A stretch of 64,000 nucleotides of DNA from Stigonema ocellatum SAG 48.90 = DSM 106950 (lineage in GTDB: Bacteria > Cyanobacteriota > Cyanobacteriia > Cyanobacteriales > Nostocaceae). Location of the stretch: contig JADQBA010000042.1 in NCBI GenBank assembly GCA_016903675.1, forward strand, positions 1-64,000, in the 5' to 3' direction. This document shows, in pieces, positions 43,109 to 51,645 of the stretch. How positions within the stretch are numbered: position 1 is the stretch's first letter; every line of letters begins with the position of its first letter. Below the pieces are notes generated by a model. That model saw nothing but the letters and a program-made list of their open reading frames with translations. It did no database searches and was not told the DNA's origin. Position numbers and translations under genes: made by a program.

Positions 43109-43857
43109 TCCAAATGAGTAGGCGGGCAGAAGTTGGTTTTAGTCAGCGCATTCAGCTAGATTGGTTGGAACTCACAGCCAACCTTCTTTTAGCTGGTTCT
43201 ACACGCCAAGAAATTCAAACAGCACTTGATGAATTCTTACAAGATCAGGTTTCAGTTGGCAGTGAAAGCAAATCTAGTGGTCGGAGAAAAACCATTTCCA
43301 TACTTCTGAAAATTTGGGTCGCAGTCCCAAAAAACCTAGAACCTCTACGAGATGAAGCTTTGGAACTTTTGAGAATCAGCCCATCTCATCAACACATAGT
43401 TATACATTGGGGTATGGCTATGGCTGTTTACCCATTTTTTACGATTGTTGCAGAAAAAGTTGGACGATTGCTGAGATTACAAGGTTTATTTGCAGCTGCT
43501 TCGGTGCAAAGACGCATCAAAGAACAGTTAGGCGAACGAGAAACAGTATCACGCGCAACTAGACGAGTTCTACGCTGTTTTGTCGATTGGGGAGTCTTGC
43601 AAGATACTAATGAAAAAGGTATATACCAACCAACATCACTGCAATTAGTCGATAACAGGAGACTGGTTGCGTGGCTAGTAGAAGCAGTTTTAGTTGCCAG
43701 TCATTCTAATTACCAAGCTTTAGGTGTAATTAGCCAAACACCCGCATTATTTCCATTTATGGTTAGTTCCATCAACCTGAGAGATTTAGAGAGCAATCAA
43801 AGACTAGAATTTTTCTGTCAAGGTCTCGATGAAAATATGGTAATGCTGCGGCATTAG
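43105..43857 (+). CDS. Possible BrxA-like BREX protein
   Basis: A 250-aa (247 from ATG 43114) soluble helical protein. The first start (TTG 43105) overlaps the pglZ stop. Type 3 BREX operons end in brxA, and the layout here resembles BrxA: SSGRRKTISILLKIWVAVP, then IVIHWGMAMAVYPFFTIVAEKV, then SRATRRVLRCFVDWGVLQD. Overall identity to BrxA is low by eye, so the call rests on position and pattern. It has no membrane segment. It is the last gene of the plus-strand island; the following convergent genes belong to another module. Confidence 0.4.
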   Translation: MIQMSRRAEVGFSQRIQLDWLELTANLLLAGSTRQEIQTALDEFLQDQVSVGSESKSSGRRKTISILLKIWVAVPKNLEPLRDEALELLRISPSHQHIVIHWGMAMAVYPFFTIVAEKVGRLLRLQGLFAAASVQRRIKEQLGERETVSRATRRVLRCFVDWGVLQDTNEKGIYQPTSLQLVDNRRLVAWLVEAVLVASHSNYQALGVISQTPALFPFMVSSINLRDLESNQRLEFFCQGLDENMVMLRH

Positions 43858-43966
43858 TCAACTATTTTTCTCTAATTTTATTTTTGAGCTAATATTATAC
43901 CTCACTTCTTCGGTTATCCGAAACTTAATGACACAATAACCTGATGTTCTAACTCTGCTATATTGC

Positions 43967-44578
43967 TTATAGTATTATTTTTAATAAGCCATCGTAAAAT
44001 ATTTGAAAACTTTTAGAGCGATTGTTAGATGGGTTCATATGTTGCGATATTTCCCGTGCTGCTCTTGTCTTTTCTAGACCTCCTTTATGATGCCCTACCC
44101 TCTGTAGCACTTTTTCTAAAGCTTCCCACGTACCACCTGTAATCGCGTCTGGGTCACGGTATTTTGCCTGATTTTCTAGATTAGGTGATACTCCAGGATA
44201 AGCATTGATAAGAGCATGTATATCTCCAAAAAACCAAGCTTCTAGTTCCTCAATTGCTATTCTATTGAGAACTTGAAATTTCTGATCTATACCGACCGAT
44301 GCTTTAGTACTAAAGCCAGCATCAATAGCTATTTTTTCTAGTTTTTCCTTTAATAATCTACAATCTTCCCGATCTTCATCAACTAAAATTACAATTCTGT
44401 GTTCGTCTGGTAGCCAAGATTTATATCCTCTCAAACGGTCAGGTAATTTAGAAAGTAAATTATTTTTCCCTTGGTAAGGGTGAATATCAAAAGTGATAGT
44501 TTCTCCTAAAATTTTAGGGAGTAAATTTTGTAGAGCTTCTTTCATTGATAATTCTTCTACTAAAAACTCAATGTGCAA
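43967..44578 (-). CDS. DUF4276 family protein (TOPRIM-like effector)
   Basis: A 203-aa protein. The N-terminus IEFLVEELSMKEALQNLLPK carries the early Glu, and RIVILVDEDREDCRLLKEKLE carries the Asp-x-Asp, as in TOPRIM-type DUF4276 proteins; a later block, AIEELEAWFFGDIHAL, is a family signature. These proteins are coupled to AAA ATPases in candidate phage-defence pairs and would be the nuclease or effector part. It follows the ATPase gene (44596-45822) by 17 bp on the same strand, so they form an operon. Confidence 0.75.
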   Translation of the reverse strand: MHIEFLVEELSMKEALQNLLPKILGETITFDIHPYQGKNNLLSKLPDRLRGYKSWLPDEHRIVILVDEDREDCRLLKEKLEKIAIDAGFSTKASVGIDQKFQVLNRIAIEELEAWFFGDIHALINAYPGVSPNLENQAKYRDPDAITGGTWEALEKVLQRVGHHKGGLEKTRAAREISQHMNPSNNRSKSFQIFYDGLLKIIL

Positions 44579-44595
44579 GTTTGTTTACTCCTACT

Positions 44596-45822
44596 TTATT
44601 TTTTATGAGGTATATTCCTCTTCGGTCCACCAGAGTTAATTAGAGGATTACCGACTTCAAAATAGTCTTCCATCCATAAAGAACCTAAAGTAGCTCCATG
44701 TTCCATAAAATCTCTAATCCCCTGCATATCAGCAGTGCATTTGGCTTGTGTATAACCTTGCTCATCCCGGTAAAGTACCCAAAGTTCTTCTGGTTTGAGA
44801 GCATCAACAAAAAAAGGTGAATGAGTTGTTACCATTAATTGAGTATTAGCTGAAGCTGCGCGACATTCCTCTGCTAATTCTGGCAATAAACGAGGGTGTA
44901 GGTAATTTTCTGGTTCCTCAATTCCTACAAGTAGCGGTGGTTCTGGGTCATATAATAGGGAGAGATATGCTAACATTTTGAGTGTGCCATCTGAAGCGAA
45001 TTTAGCAAGTATGGGTTGCTGAAAAGGAGCATCTTTAATTTGCAGCAATAACCGCCCATCCTGCATCATTTCTGCATCTACTCTTTCTAAGCGAGGAACA
45101 CGACACGATAAATTATTAAGAATTTGTTGTAACCGTTCAGGATGTTGTTCTTTGAGATATTGAATCACATTAGGTAAATTATCTCCTGTAGGTGATAATC
45201 TTTCCTGGGGTCCTGCTTCTGGAACACTGCGGGTGTTGTCTGCGCTTAAATAGGAAAGATACCAGCCACTAATAAAATCGCGTAATGCACTAACACGAGG
45301 GTGTTTAGAAAATTGTCCCAAAGTACTTACAGCAAGTAGTTCAGAGGAGTTTAGTTGTTCAAATACTCTCTCGTCTTGTTCGTCTGGCTTTTCGCCAGTA
45401 ATTACTTTTCCTGCACCTTCTTGAAAGTCGAGAAATTTAAAGGGTTTGCCAGTCTGACCTCTTCTCCACTGCAACCATTCTTCTGCCACTTGCGGTCCTT
45501 TTGGTCCTTCTTCAATAGCCAGATGATAGGTGATGATAGGTAAATCTGGCTTTTCACGATATTTTAATTCAATGACAATGGATCCATCTGCACCTCGTGT
45601 CCGCAGTTCTCTAAAGCGTCCGCGTCTGTCCCACGCTTTCCGTAACCCGACTGTAAAGCATTCTGATAAAAAGGCGAAAACATCAAAAATGGTTGATTTC
45701 CCGCTGCCATTAGGTCCTAAGAAGACAGTGAGGGGAGTAATTCCTTTGAGTTCTAGGTCACACAGCGCTCGATAGTTTTTGACTCTGAGATATTCTATAC
45801 GGGGAATGGATTGTCTAGGCAT
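44596..45822 (-). CDS. AAA ATPase partner of DUF4276 (AAA_21/OLD-like)
   Basis: A 408-aa ATPase. Walker A is in LTVFLGPNGSGKSTIFDVFAF (~residue 31-49), the signature-like region is around the FASDGTLKMLAYLSLLYDPEPPLLVGIEEPENYLHPRLL block (ABC-type SDG-x-L, then Walker B VGIEEPE), and LMVTTHSPFFVDAL gives the His switch. The design is that of OLD-like/AAA_21 sensors that pair with a separate TOPRIM-type effector, as in PARIS-like systems (AriA with AriB), although AriB uses DUF4435 rather than DUF4276. No promoter is assigned. It is the upstream gene of the two. Confidence 0.8.
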   Translation of the reverse strand: MPRQSIPRIEYLRVKNYRALCDLELKGITPLTVFLGPNGSGKSTIFDVFAFLSECFTVGLRKAWDRRGRFRELRTRGADGSIVIELKYREKPDLPIITYHLAIEEGPKGPQVAEEWLQWRRGQTGKPFKFLDFQEGAGKVITGEKPDEQDERVFEQLNSSELLAVSTLGQFSKHPRVSALRDFISGWYLSYLSADNTRSVPEAGPQERLSPTGDNLPNVIQYLKEQHPERLQQILNNLSCRVPRLERVDAEMMQDGRLLLQIKDAPFQQPILAKFASDGTLKMLAYLSLLYDPEPPLLVGIEEPENYLHPRLLPELAEECRAASANTQLMVTTHSPFFVDALKPEELWVLYRDEQGYTQAKCTADMQGIRDFMEHGATLGSLWMEDYFEVGNPLINSGGPKRNIPHKK

Positions 45823-45969
45823 AGAAAAACTTTTAGAGTATATCTCCTATTGCTACATATTTATCAGCATTTTTCATCTGTCCAAGACCAGCCCGATAGT
45901 CGCGATCGCATTAAACCCCTCTCCCATCCTGGGAGAGGGGCTGGGGGTGAGGGCAAATTTCTATGGGCG

Positions 45970-47871
45970 TTACTCCACCGTCACAGACTTGGCCAAATTC
46001 CGTGGCTGATCCACGTCCAAACCGCGACGTGCTGCAATGTGGTAAGCTAACAATTGCAAAGGAATCACCGTGAGAATAGGAGAGAGTAACTCTTCCACAA
46101 CTTTAACGGGGATAATATTGTCAAATATTTCTGCTGCTTCTCCGTCGTTAGCTGGAGTTACGCCAATGAGACGAGAATCGCGGGCTTTGGCTTCTTGAGA
46201 GTTGGAAAGCACTTTTTCGTATACACTACCAGGCATAGCGATCGCCACCACTGGTACTTTCGCATCTAATAAAGCGATCGGTCCGTGCTTCATTTCTCCA
46301 GCCGGATACCCTTCAGCATGAATATAGCTGATTTCCTTCAATTTCAAAGCACCCTCTAACGCAATAGGGAAATTAATCCCTCTTCCCAAAAAGATGAAAT
46401 CTGTAGTTTCAGCAAAGTCATGAACCAAATGCTCAATATAACGCTCTTGACTTTCCAAATTCGCCTCAATGTCTCTTGGAATCTGCCGCAACCCGTTAAT
46501 AATTTCCTGTAATCTCTGATGGGAAATACTCTCACGAAGATAAGCTAAATCTAAAGCCAAAGCGTAAAACGCTATGAGTTGGGCAACAAAAGTTTTCGTA
46601 GCCGCCACCCCAACCTCAATTCCCGCCATAGTATTGATCATATGGGAAACCATGTGACCCAGGCTACTTTCGGGGCGATTGGTAATTCCTAGCAGTCGCG
46701 CTTGATACTTTGCTTCTTTCCCGCTGCGACGTTCTTTTTCCATCCCCAAAGCCGCCAGCGTATCAGCGGTTTCACCTGATTGTGTCACCCCAATAACCAG
46801 CGTATTTGCTGTCAGGGGCGATGGTGCATAACGAAACTCCGAAGCATATTGCACCTGGGTAGGAATCCCCGCTAGTTGCTCTAGCACATATTTACCCACT
46901 AAGGCTGCATGCCAACTCGTACCACAAGCAACAATTTGAATTTGCTCTAAATCAGCGTATAATTCCCTAGGTAACCCAAGTTTTATTGGCGACTCAGCAG
47001 AATTTTCTGCATTCCAATCATTGTTCAAGTAAGCTTCCAAACAAGCCCGTACCACTCCTGGTTGCTCATAGATTTCCTTGAGCATGAAGTGCTTGAATCC
47101 CTGCTTCTCCACTATCATGGGATTCAAATTGAGTAGGCGGGGGTGTTTTTTCAACCTAACACCAGCAAAGTTGTAAACTTCAACGCCTAAAGGTGTCAGA
47201 CGTGCTATTTCACCATTTTCCAGGGGTAAGACCGCACGAGTATAGCCAATGATTGCTGGCGTGTCGGAGGCGCAAAAAAATTCTCCTTGCCCAAAACCAA
47301 TGACTAGGGGTGCTTGTTGGCGGACGACGATCAGTTCGTCAGGGTAGTCAGCAGAAATAACTGCCAGCGCAAACGCCCCTTCCAGTTCCTTCACAGCTTT
47401 CAACACCGCCTCCAGGAAGGGAGAGGGTGAGAAAGGGACAGAGGGAGACGGGGATTCTTTTAATAATTTGGCGATCAGGTGGGGGATAACTTCAGTATCC
47501 GTGTCTGAAACAAACTGGCATCCCTCTGCTTTCAGTTTTTCCCGTAACTCGCGGTAGTTTTCGATAATGCCATTTTGCACCACCGCCACCTGCTTCGAGC
47601 TATCCATATGGGGATGGGCGTTATATTCCTCGGGTTTACCATGAGTCGCCCAGCGAGTGTGACCTATACCAATTGGGGCAGGAGTTTCTAGTTGTTCTAA
47701 CTTGGAACGCAAGTTGTAGAGTTTACCCTTTGCCCGGACGCAATCAATTTTACCTTCCCATATGGTAGCGATTCCAGCAGAATCGTAGCCCCGATACTCC
47801 AGTTTTTCCAGCCCAGATAGCAAAATTTCCGTTGCTGCTTGAGTGCCTATATAGCCGACGATACCGCACAT
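45970..47871 (-). CDS. glmS: Glutamine--fructose-6-phosphate aminotransferase (isomerizing)
   Basis: A 633-aa enzyme that makes glucosamine 6-phosphate, the first step to UDP-GlcNAc for peptidoglycan. The class II amidotransferase domain begins MCGIVGYIG with Cys2 as the nucleophile, then LEKLEYRGYDSAGIA and GIGHTRWATHGKP. Two SIS domains follow (for example QIVACGTSWHAALVGKYVLEQ, GVTQSGETADTLAAL and FIFLGRGINFPIALEGALKLKEISYIHAEGYPAGEMKHGP). The C-terminus ends PRNLAKSVTVE, the family hallmark. A Ser/Pro-rich insertion (about 140-152) carries repeat-like coding. No glmS ribozyme is expected or seen. The length is standard. Confidence 0.97.
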   Translation of the reverse strand: MCGIVGYIGTQAATEILLSGLEKLEYRGYDSAGIATIWEGKIDCVRAKGKLYNLRSKLEQLETPAPIGIGHTRWATHGKPEEYNAHPHMDSSKQVAVVQNGIIENYRELREKLKAEGCQFVSDTDTEVIPHLIAKLLKESPSPSVPFSPSPFLEAVLKAVKELEGAFALAVISADYPDELIVVRQQAPLVIGFGQGEFFCASDTPAIIGYTRAVLPLENGEIARLTPLGVEVYNFAGVRLKKHPRLLNLNPMIVEKQGFKHFMLKEIYEQPGVVRACLEAYLNNDWNAENSAESPIKLGLPRELYADLEQIQIVACGTSWHAALVGKYVLEQLAGIPTQVQYASEFRYAPSPLTANTLVIGVTQSGETADTLAALGMEKERRSGKEAKYQARLLGITNRPESSLGHMVSHMINTMAGIEVGVAATKTFVAQLIAFYALALDLAYLRESISHQRLQEIINGLRQIPRDIEANLESQERYIEHLVHDFAETTDFIFLGRGINFPIALEGALKLKEISYIHAEGYPAGEMKHGPIALLDAKVPVVAIAMPGSVYEKVLSNSQEAKARDSRLIGVTPANDGEAAEIFDNIIPVKVVEELLSPILTVIPLQLLAYHIAARRGLDVDQPRNLAKSVTVE

Positions 47872-47936
47872 TGCTTACACCACTCCCTCTTTAGGATCAT
47901 TCCACTTTCTATAGTTGTTAGCACAAAGACAGCCTT

Positions 47937-48118
47937 TTGGCAAAAGTGGGGAGTGGGGGAGGGGGGAATGGGGAGTAGGGAGTGGGGAGTGGGGAGTGGG
48001 GGAGGGGGGGAGTGGGGGAGGGGGGGAGTGGGGGAGCGAAAGAATCACCTCTGCACCTCTGCTCCCCTGCTCCCCCTGCCTCCCCACTCACCACTCCCCA
48101 CTCCCCACTCCCCATTTT
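47937..48118. repeat. GGGGAGT heptamer tract and inverse copies
   Basis: Tandem GGGGAGT/GGGGGAG units (47945-48040) are followed, after a TGCTCCCCTGC spacer, by the inverse CTCCCCACTCCCC units (48080-48117), between glmS and psaC. A short WT repeat (GGTGGGCAATACCC type) is adjacent near 48125-48180. Confidence 0.65.
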
Positions 48119-48193
48119 CTCTAGGGTGGACGATACCCGCTCATCTTAAGATTAGTGGGTATTGCCCACCCTACAATGCTATTCGTAAATTCC

Positions 48194-48439
48194 TTAGTAA
48201 GCCAGACCCATACTGCGAGTGGTTTCTGCTCCTAGGTAAACACGGATGCTCAAAAAGTCCGTGGGACAAGCTGTTTCACAGCGCTTACAACCCACGCAGT
48301 CTTCTGTGCGAGGTGAAGAAGCAATTTGCTGGGCTTTACAGCCATCCCAAGGAACCATCTCCAGTACGTCAGTGGGGCAAGCCCGGACGCATTGGGTGCA
48401 GCCAATGCAGGTATCGTAGATTTTTACGGTATGAGACAT
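48194..48439 (-). CDS. psaC: Photosystem I iron-sulfur protein PsaC
   Basis: An 81-aa stromal-side subunit of photosystem I that holds the terminal electron acceptors FA and FB and hands electrons to ferredoxin. The two cluster motifs are CIGCTQCVRACP and CVGCKRCETACP, each CX2CX2CX3CP. The whole sequence from MSHTVKIYDTCIGCTQC to TTRSMGLAY matches the near-invariant cyanobacterial PsaC; start and stop are certain. It is a single gene with a 220-bp AT-rich upstream region. Confidence 0.99.
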   Translation of the reverse strand: MSHTVKIYDTCIGCTQCVRACPTDVLEMVPWDGCKAQQIASSPRTEDCVGCKRCETACPTDFLSIRVYLGAETTRSMGLAY

Positions 48440-48662
48440 TAAAAAAAAGCTCCTTTACTAGTGTTCTCCTGGTGGGAAATAATCATAATCAAGGCATAGT
48501 TTACCGCAGTGGCTTAGCGTCCGTAATCAAAAGGCTACAGAACTTTAAACAATTTAATAAGCCAACAGTGGGAACTGGGAGTTGGTGACTGGTGAGTGGT
48601 GATTGGTGATCGCCAGCAGGTGCGTTACTATCCAAGTAATGTAAATCTCATTACAAAACTTT

Positions 48663-49034
48663 ATGGAGCCAAATTGTTTACCAACCGAGGTGATTCTGAC
48701 GCATCCGCGTCAGTCCCTCGGTAGCGTGCAACTCGATTGGACACCACAACCAGGAAACTACCTCGACCTTGAAGGAAAAACCTACGCAGTTTTAGAACGC
48801 CGCCACCGTTATCAGCTTAAAGCAGGGCGCTACCGCTTGCAGGACATTGCTATATATGTACAGTCTGCTAAACAACCCAGCGAAAAAAGTCTTGTCAAAG
48901 GGCGCTGGGTTGTGGGAGATGCGAACTGTCGCTACAATGCTCATTCAGAAATCATGCGTTGTGCAGTCAATCCAGACGGACCATGCAAGACTTGCCGCTT
49001 TTATGAAAAGTTAGGAGTGAGGAGTGAGGAGTGA
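48663..49034 (+). CDS. DUF6464 family protein
   Basis: A 123-aa cyanobacterial protein of unknown function. It has the features I associate with DUF6464: SLGSVQLDWTPQPGNYLDLEG, YAVLERRHRYQLKAGRYRL, and a Cys-containing C-terminus GDANCRYNAHSEIMRCAVNP, GPCKTCRFYE with four cysteines that could bind a metal. The last residues (GVRSEE) are encoded by the following heptamer tract, so the original stop was probably just before it. No signal peptide is seen. Confidence 0.7.
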   Translation: MEPNCLPTEVILTHPRQSLGSVQLDWTPQPGNYLDLEGKTYAVLERRHRYQLKAGRYRLQDIAIYVQSAKQPSEKSLVKGRWVVGDANCRYNAHSEIMRCAVNPDGPCKTCRFYEKLGVRSEE

Positions 49035-49108
49035 GGAATTATGAATCAACTCCTAACTCCTCACTCCTAACCCCTAACTCATAACTCCTAACCCCTAACT
49101 CCTAACTG
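49010..49108. repeat. GGAGTGA / TAACTCC repeat tract
   Basis: GGAGTGAGGAGTGAGGA units and the inverse CTCCTAACCCCTAACTC units form a potential stem between convergent DUF6464 and fmt genes; it extends into the 3' coding end of DUF6464. Confidence 0.6.
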
Positions 49109-50100
49109 CCAAACACCTCTTTGACTGCTAATCGTGTACCATTAACGAAATCCCATCCTGATTGGGGACGTTTGCCAGCTAGCTGAACTTCACGCAATAA
49201 CAATAAACCCTCCCCTGTTTGGACTAAAGCTCCCATTCCCTTGGCGATACTGACCACTGTTCCTGGACTAGCTGATTCTATTGATAAATCAGGCAATTTA
49301 TCAACCAGTTCCTTTAATTCTAGTGGTAGCTGTTGAACGAAAGCAGAGCCAAGGGGGGCAGTAGCAGTAATTTTCAGGGGTTGGTTGCGAAAGGTGGCGG
49401 TACAGTTGGGGTAAAATCCTCTGATTTGATTGTGTAATGCAAGAGCGCTCTTTGACCAATTCAACCCATAATCCTCCTTCTTAATTAAAGGCGCATAAGT
49501 AGCCTCAGAATTATCTTGGGGAATTGGCTCAATTTCTTGACGTTCCAGTTTTAACAAGGTTTCCACCAATAAATCTGCACCTATTACTGCAAGTTTCTCG
49601 GCCAAATCTTGGGTATTATCCAATAATCCTATGGGTGTAGTAGCCACCAGAAGCATGGCACCAGTATCCATTCCCGCATCCATTAACATTGTGGTGATCC
49701 CCGTTTGGGTTTCGCCATTATAGAGACTCCACTGAATCGGAGCTGCACCCCGGTACTTGGGTAAAATTGAGCCATGTACGTTAACACAACCCAACTTGGG
49801 CATATCCAAAATCTCTTGAGAGAGAATTTGTCCGTAGGCGACAACCACAAACACATCTGCACCTGTTTGTTTGAGTTGAGTTAAAGTTTCAACATCTTTT
49901 TTGATTCGCTGGGGTTGCCATATAGGCACATCAAGGGAGGAGGCAATGGTTTTTATTGGTGAAGGTGTAAGTTGATTCCCGCGTTCTCGGCGTTTATCTG
50001 GTTGAGTGACAACTGCCAATACTTGAAATTCTGGGTGATTCAGCAATTTTTCCAGGGTAGGCACAGCAAACTGAGGTGTGCCAAAAAATACTATTTTCAT
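49102..50100 (-). CDS. fmt: Methionyl-tRNA formyltransferase
   Basis: A 332-aa enzyme that formylates initiator Met-tRNA with 10-formyl-THF (the product of FolD). N-terminal Rossmann-type domain: MKIVFFGTPQFAVPTLEKLL, VVAYGQILSQEILDMPKLGCVNVHGSILPKYRGAAPIQWSLYNGE (with the Asn-His and SLLP-type catalytic region), TGITTMLMDAGMDTGAMLL. The C-terminal OB-like domain recognises the tRNA acceptor. The C-terminal insertion around residue 245-260 is a little longer than in E. coli. A GGTGTGGGG tract starts just upstream. Confidence 0.96.
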   Translation of the reverse strand: MKIVFFGTPQFAVPTLEKLLNHPEFQVLAVVTQPDKRRERGNQLTPSPIKTIASSLDVPIWQPQRIKKDVETLTQLKQTGADVFVVVAYGQILSQEILDMPKLGCVNVHGSILPKYRGAAPIQWSLYNGETQTGITTMLMDAGMDTGAMLLVATTPIGLLDNTQDLAEKLAVIGADLLVETLLKLERQEIEPIPQDNSEATYAPLIKKEDYGLNWSKSALALHNQIRGFYPNCTATFRNQPLKITATAPLGSAFVQQLPLELKELVDKLPDLSIESASPGTVVSIAKGMGALVQTGEGLLLLREVQLAGKRPQSGWDFVNGTRLAVKEVFGS

Positions 50101-50102
50101 CT

Positions 50103-50276
50103 CAGTTAATAGGGGTGTGGGGGAATAAATAGGGGTGTGGGGGTGTGGGGGTGTGGGGGAATAAATAGGGGTGTAGGGGTGTGGGGGAATAAATTCAAAT
50201 ATAATTTCCCCTACACCCTTACACCCTTACACCCTTACACCCCTACACCCCTACACCCCTACACCCCTTTTTGATT
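50103..50276. repeat. GGTGTGGGG / CACCCTTA heptamer tract
   Basis: AATAGGGGTGTGGGGG repeats and the inverse CCCTTACACCC/CCCTACACC units flank a short AT spacer, forming a long potential hairpin upstream of fmt. Confidence 0.65.
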
Positions 50277-50376
50277 ATAGGTTCGTTTTGTGGAGCCAAA
50301 ATTTGCCAACAAGAGTTATAATGTATAGACAGGAAAATAATGCAGCAAAAACCGCATCGGCTTCTACCAAACCTAG

Positions 50377-50730
50377 TTTTTTGACCGGAAACTCTTAGGG
50401 CGCAAGCCCCCTACCTTCACATGGGGTAGAGCTTGTGCGGGACTTCAGTCCCCGTCAAAAATCTATGTTTTTTTGCGATGCGAACACTCCTGTGAGTTCA
50501 CAGGAGTGCTCGCATCGTGCTACAATAGACTCAAACAGGTCTCAATGACCCTACCCCCGGACTGGGGGAAAGTTACGCCTTGGAAGTTATCAATCCCAAG
50601 TGGGTTGAGTCCAGGAACCACGCCTACGGGAATCACCGCCAATGTGTGGGTTTCTCCGACAGTCGGATATGTGAGAGCTACGGCTAAACCTCTTACAGAA
50701 TCCCCTTGCCTTTAGGCATGGGGAGTGTCA
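50377..50730 (+). mobile_element. Non-autonomous IS605-like element, copy B
   Basis: Left end TTTTTTGACCGGAAACTCTT (50377-50396), followed by a hairpin (CCCCTACCTTCACATGGGGTAG region), a long perfect palindrome at about 50477-50518 (CGATGCGA, CACTCCTGTGA / TCACAGGAGTG, TCGCATCG), the shared blocks ACCCCCGGACTGG, CAATCCCAAGTGGGTTGAGT and GTGTGGGTTTCTCCGACAGT, and right end CCTTTAGGCATGGGGAGTGTCA with a TGCC-TTTA-GGCA hairpin. The same element is found in inverse orientation at 1895-2225. There is no transposase gene. The shared blocks before the right end occupy the place of a TnpB guide-RNA scaffold. Confidence 0.65.
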
Positions 50731-51645
50731 AAATCACTTAAATTTAGATCTCATATTCCTAACCAGTGGTTCGTAGTAGCGCTTTAGCGCCGGTTAATTT
50801 CTTAGTACAGCGTTTCATAAATTCGTGGCGTTTTGGCTCCCATTGACCCTCACCCTAACCCTCGGACAATAGGGAGAGGGAACAGAATTTAGATCCCGAA
50901 TCCCAATGAGGGAGAAGGGTCGGGGATGAGGGCACACCAAAATCATTTCGTCATGAACTTGTGCAATTCTGTACTTAGTTCGTAGTAGCGCTGTCTTCGC
51001 CCGTTAAATCGCGGTTTTTTGCGCTGTAGACGCGTCAGCGGCTTCCCGCAAGGGTAGCGCAACTACAAACAAGCGCAAAGTTAGTTTGCCACATTTGTTT
51101 AGTAATTTTAAAGTAATTATTAAGCGTCTACTGTTGTGGGAAACACGCAACTGCCATTTCTATACTCAAAACGGCTAGGAAATTGACTTTTTAGTAGCGG
51201 AAAACTAAATTCTTAAGCCTCTCCCCGAACTCGCACCAAAGAGGTTTGGAGAGGGGTTCCCATAGATAGAGTTTTTAACCGGTTGCAGTATAACGGTCGG
51301 GCTAAGGGATCAGCAGATGAGTGTGAGCAGTCTTAAATAATACACTGATAGTAATTTTTACTAAATAAAAATCGGGTATATTGTACTACTCATGACACCA
51401 TAGTTTTCCGGAACAGAGTGATTTTTCATGTAGTGTTTGTTAATAAAATGTCAGCATCTTCTCCAACAAATCCATAAAAAAACAGGTTATATTACGATAC
51501 GCAAGAATTTTAAAATTCTGCGAAGTTTCAGTAAATTATTTGGTGAAACGTTTTAGTTGCCTGTTATAAATAAAATCTATGGCCTGCTCCATTCTTGTAT
51601 AGGCATTACTCCTCACACAGCAACCGCCCTCTAGAGAGTCAATCA

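Larger units (their letters stand above)
50101..51645. other. Long spacer with repeats and a mobile-like element
   Basis: About 1.5 kb with no convincing gene. Contents: heptamers (50103-50276), an IS605-like non-autonomous element (50377-50730), then CCTCACCC/GAGAGGG repeat units near 50846-50935, a palindromic unit with GCGCTACTACGAA/TTCGTAGTAGCGC (50768-50780 and 50986-50998) and a GTAGACGCGTCAGCGGCTTC-type repeat at about 51030-51062. The region 51300-51590 is AT-rich and probably contains the promoter of the next gene. Confidence 0.55.

Noticed and set aside
32174..43857. DISARM system
   Set aside because: PglZ, BrxC-like and BrxF-like genes with no DrmA/DrmB/DrmC fit BREX type 3 better.
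45900..45960. Possible terminator hairpin (CCTCTCCC...GGGAGAGG) between the ATPase and glmS
   Set aside because: It matches a generic cyanobacterial repeat (also near 50850-50930) and lacks a T-run, so it was not called a terminator.
47839..48588. 249-codon ORF spanning the glmS-psaC spacer
   Set aside because: It runs through GGGGAGT repeats and antisense to psaC.
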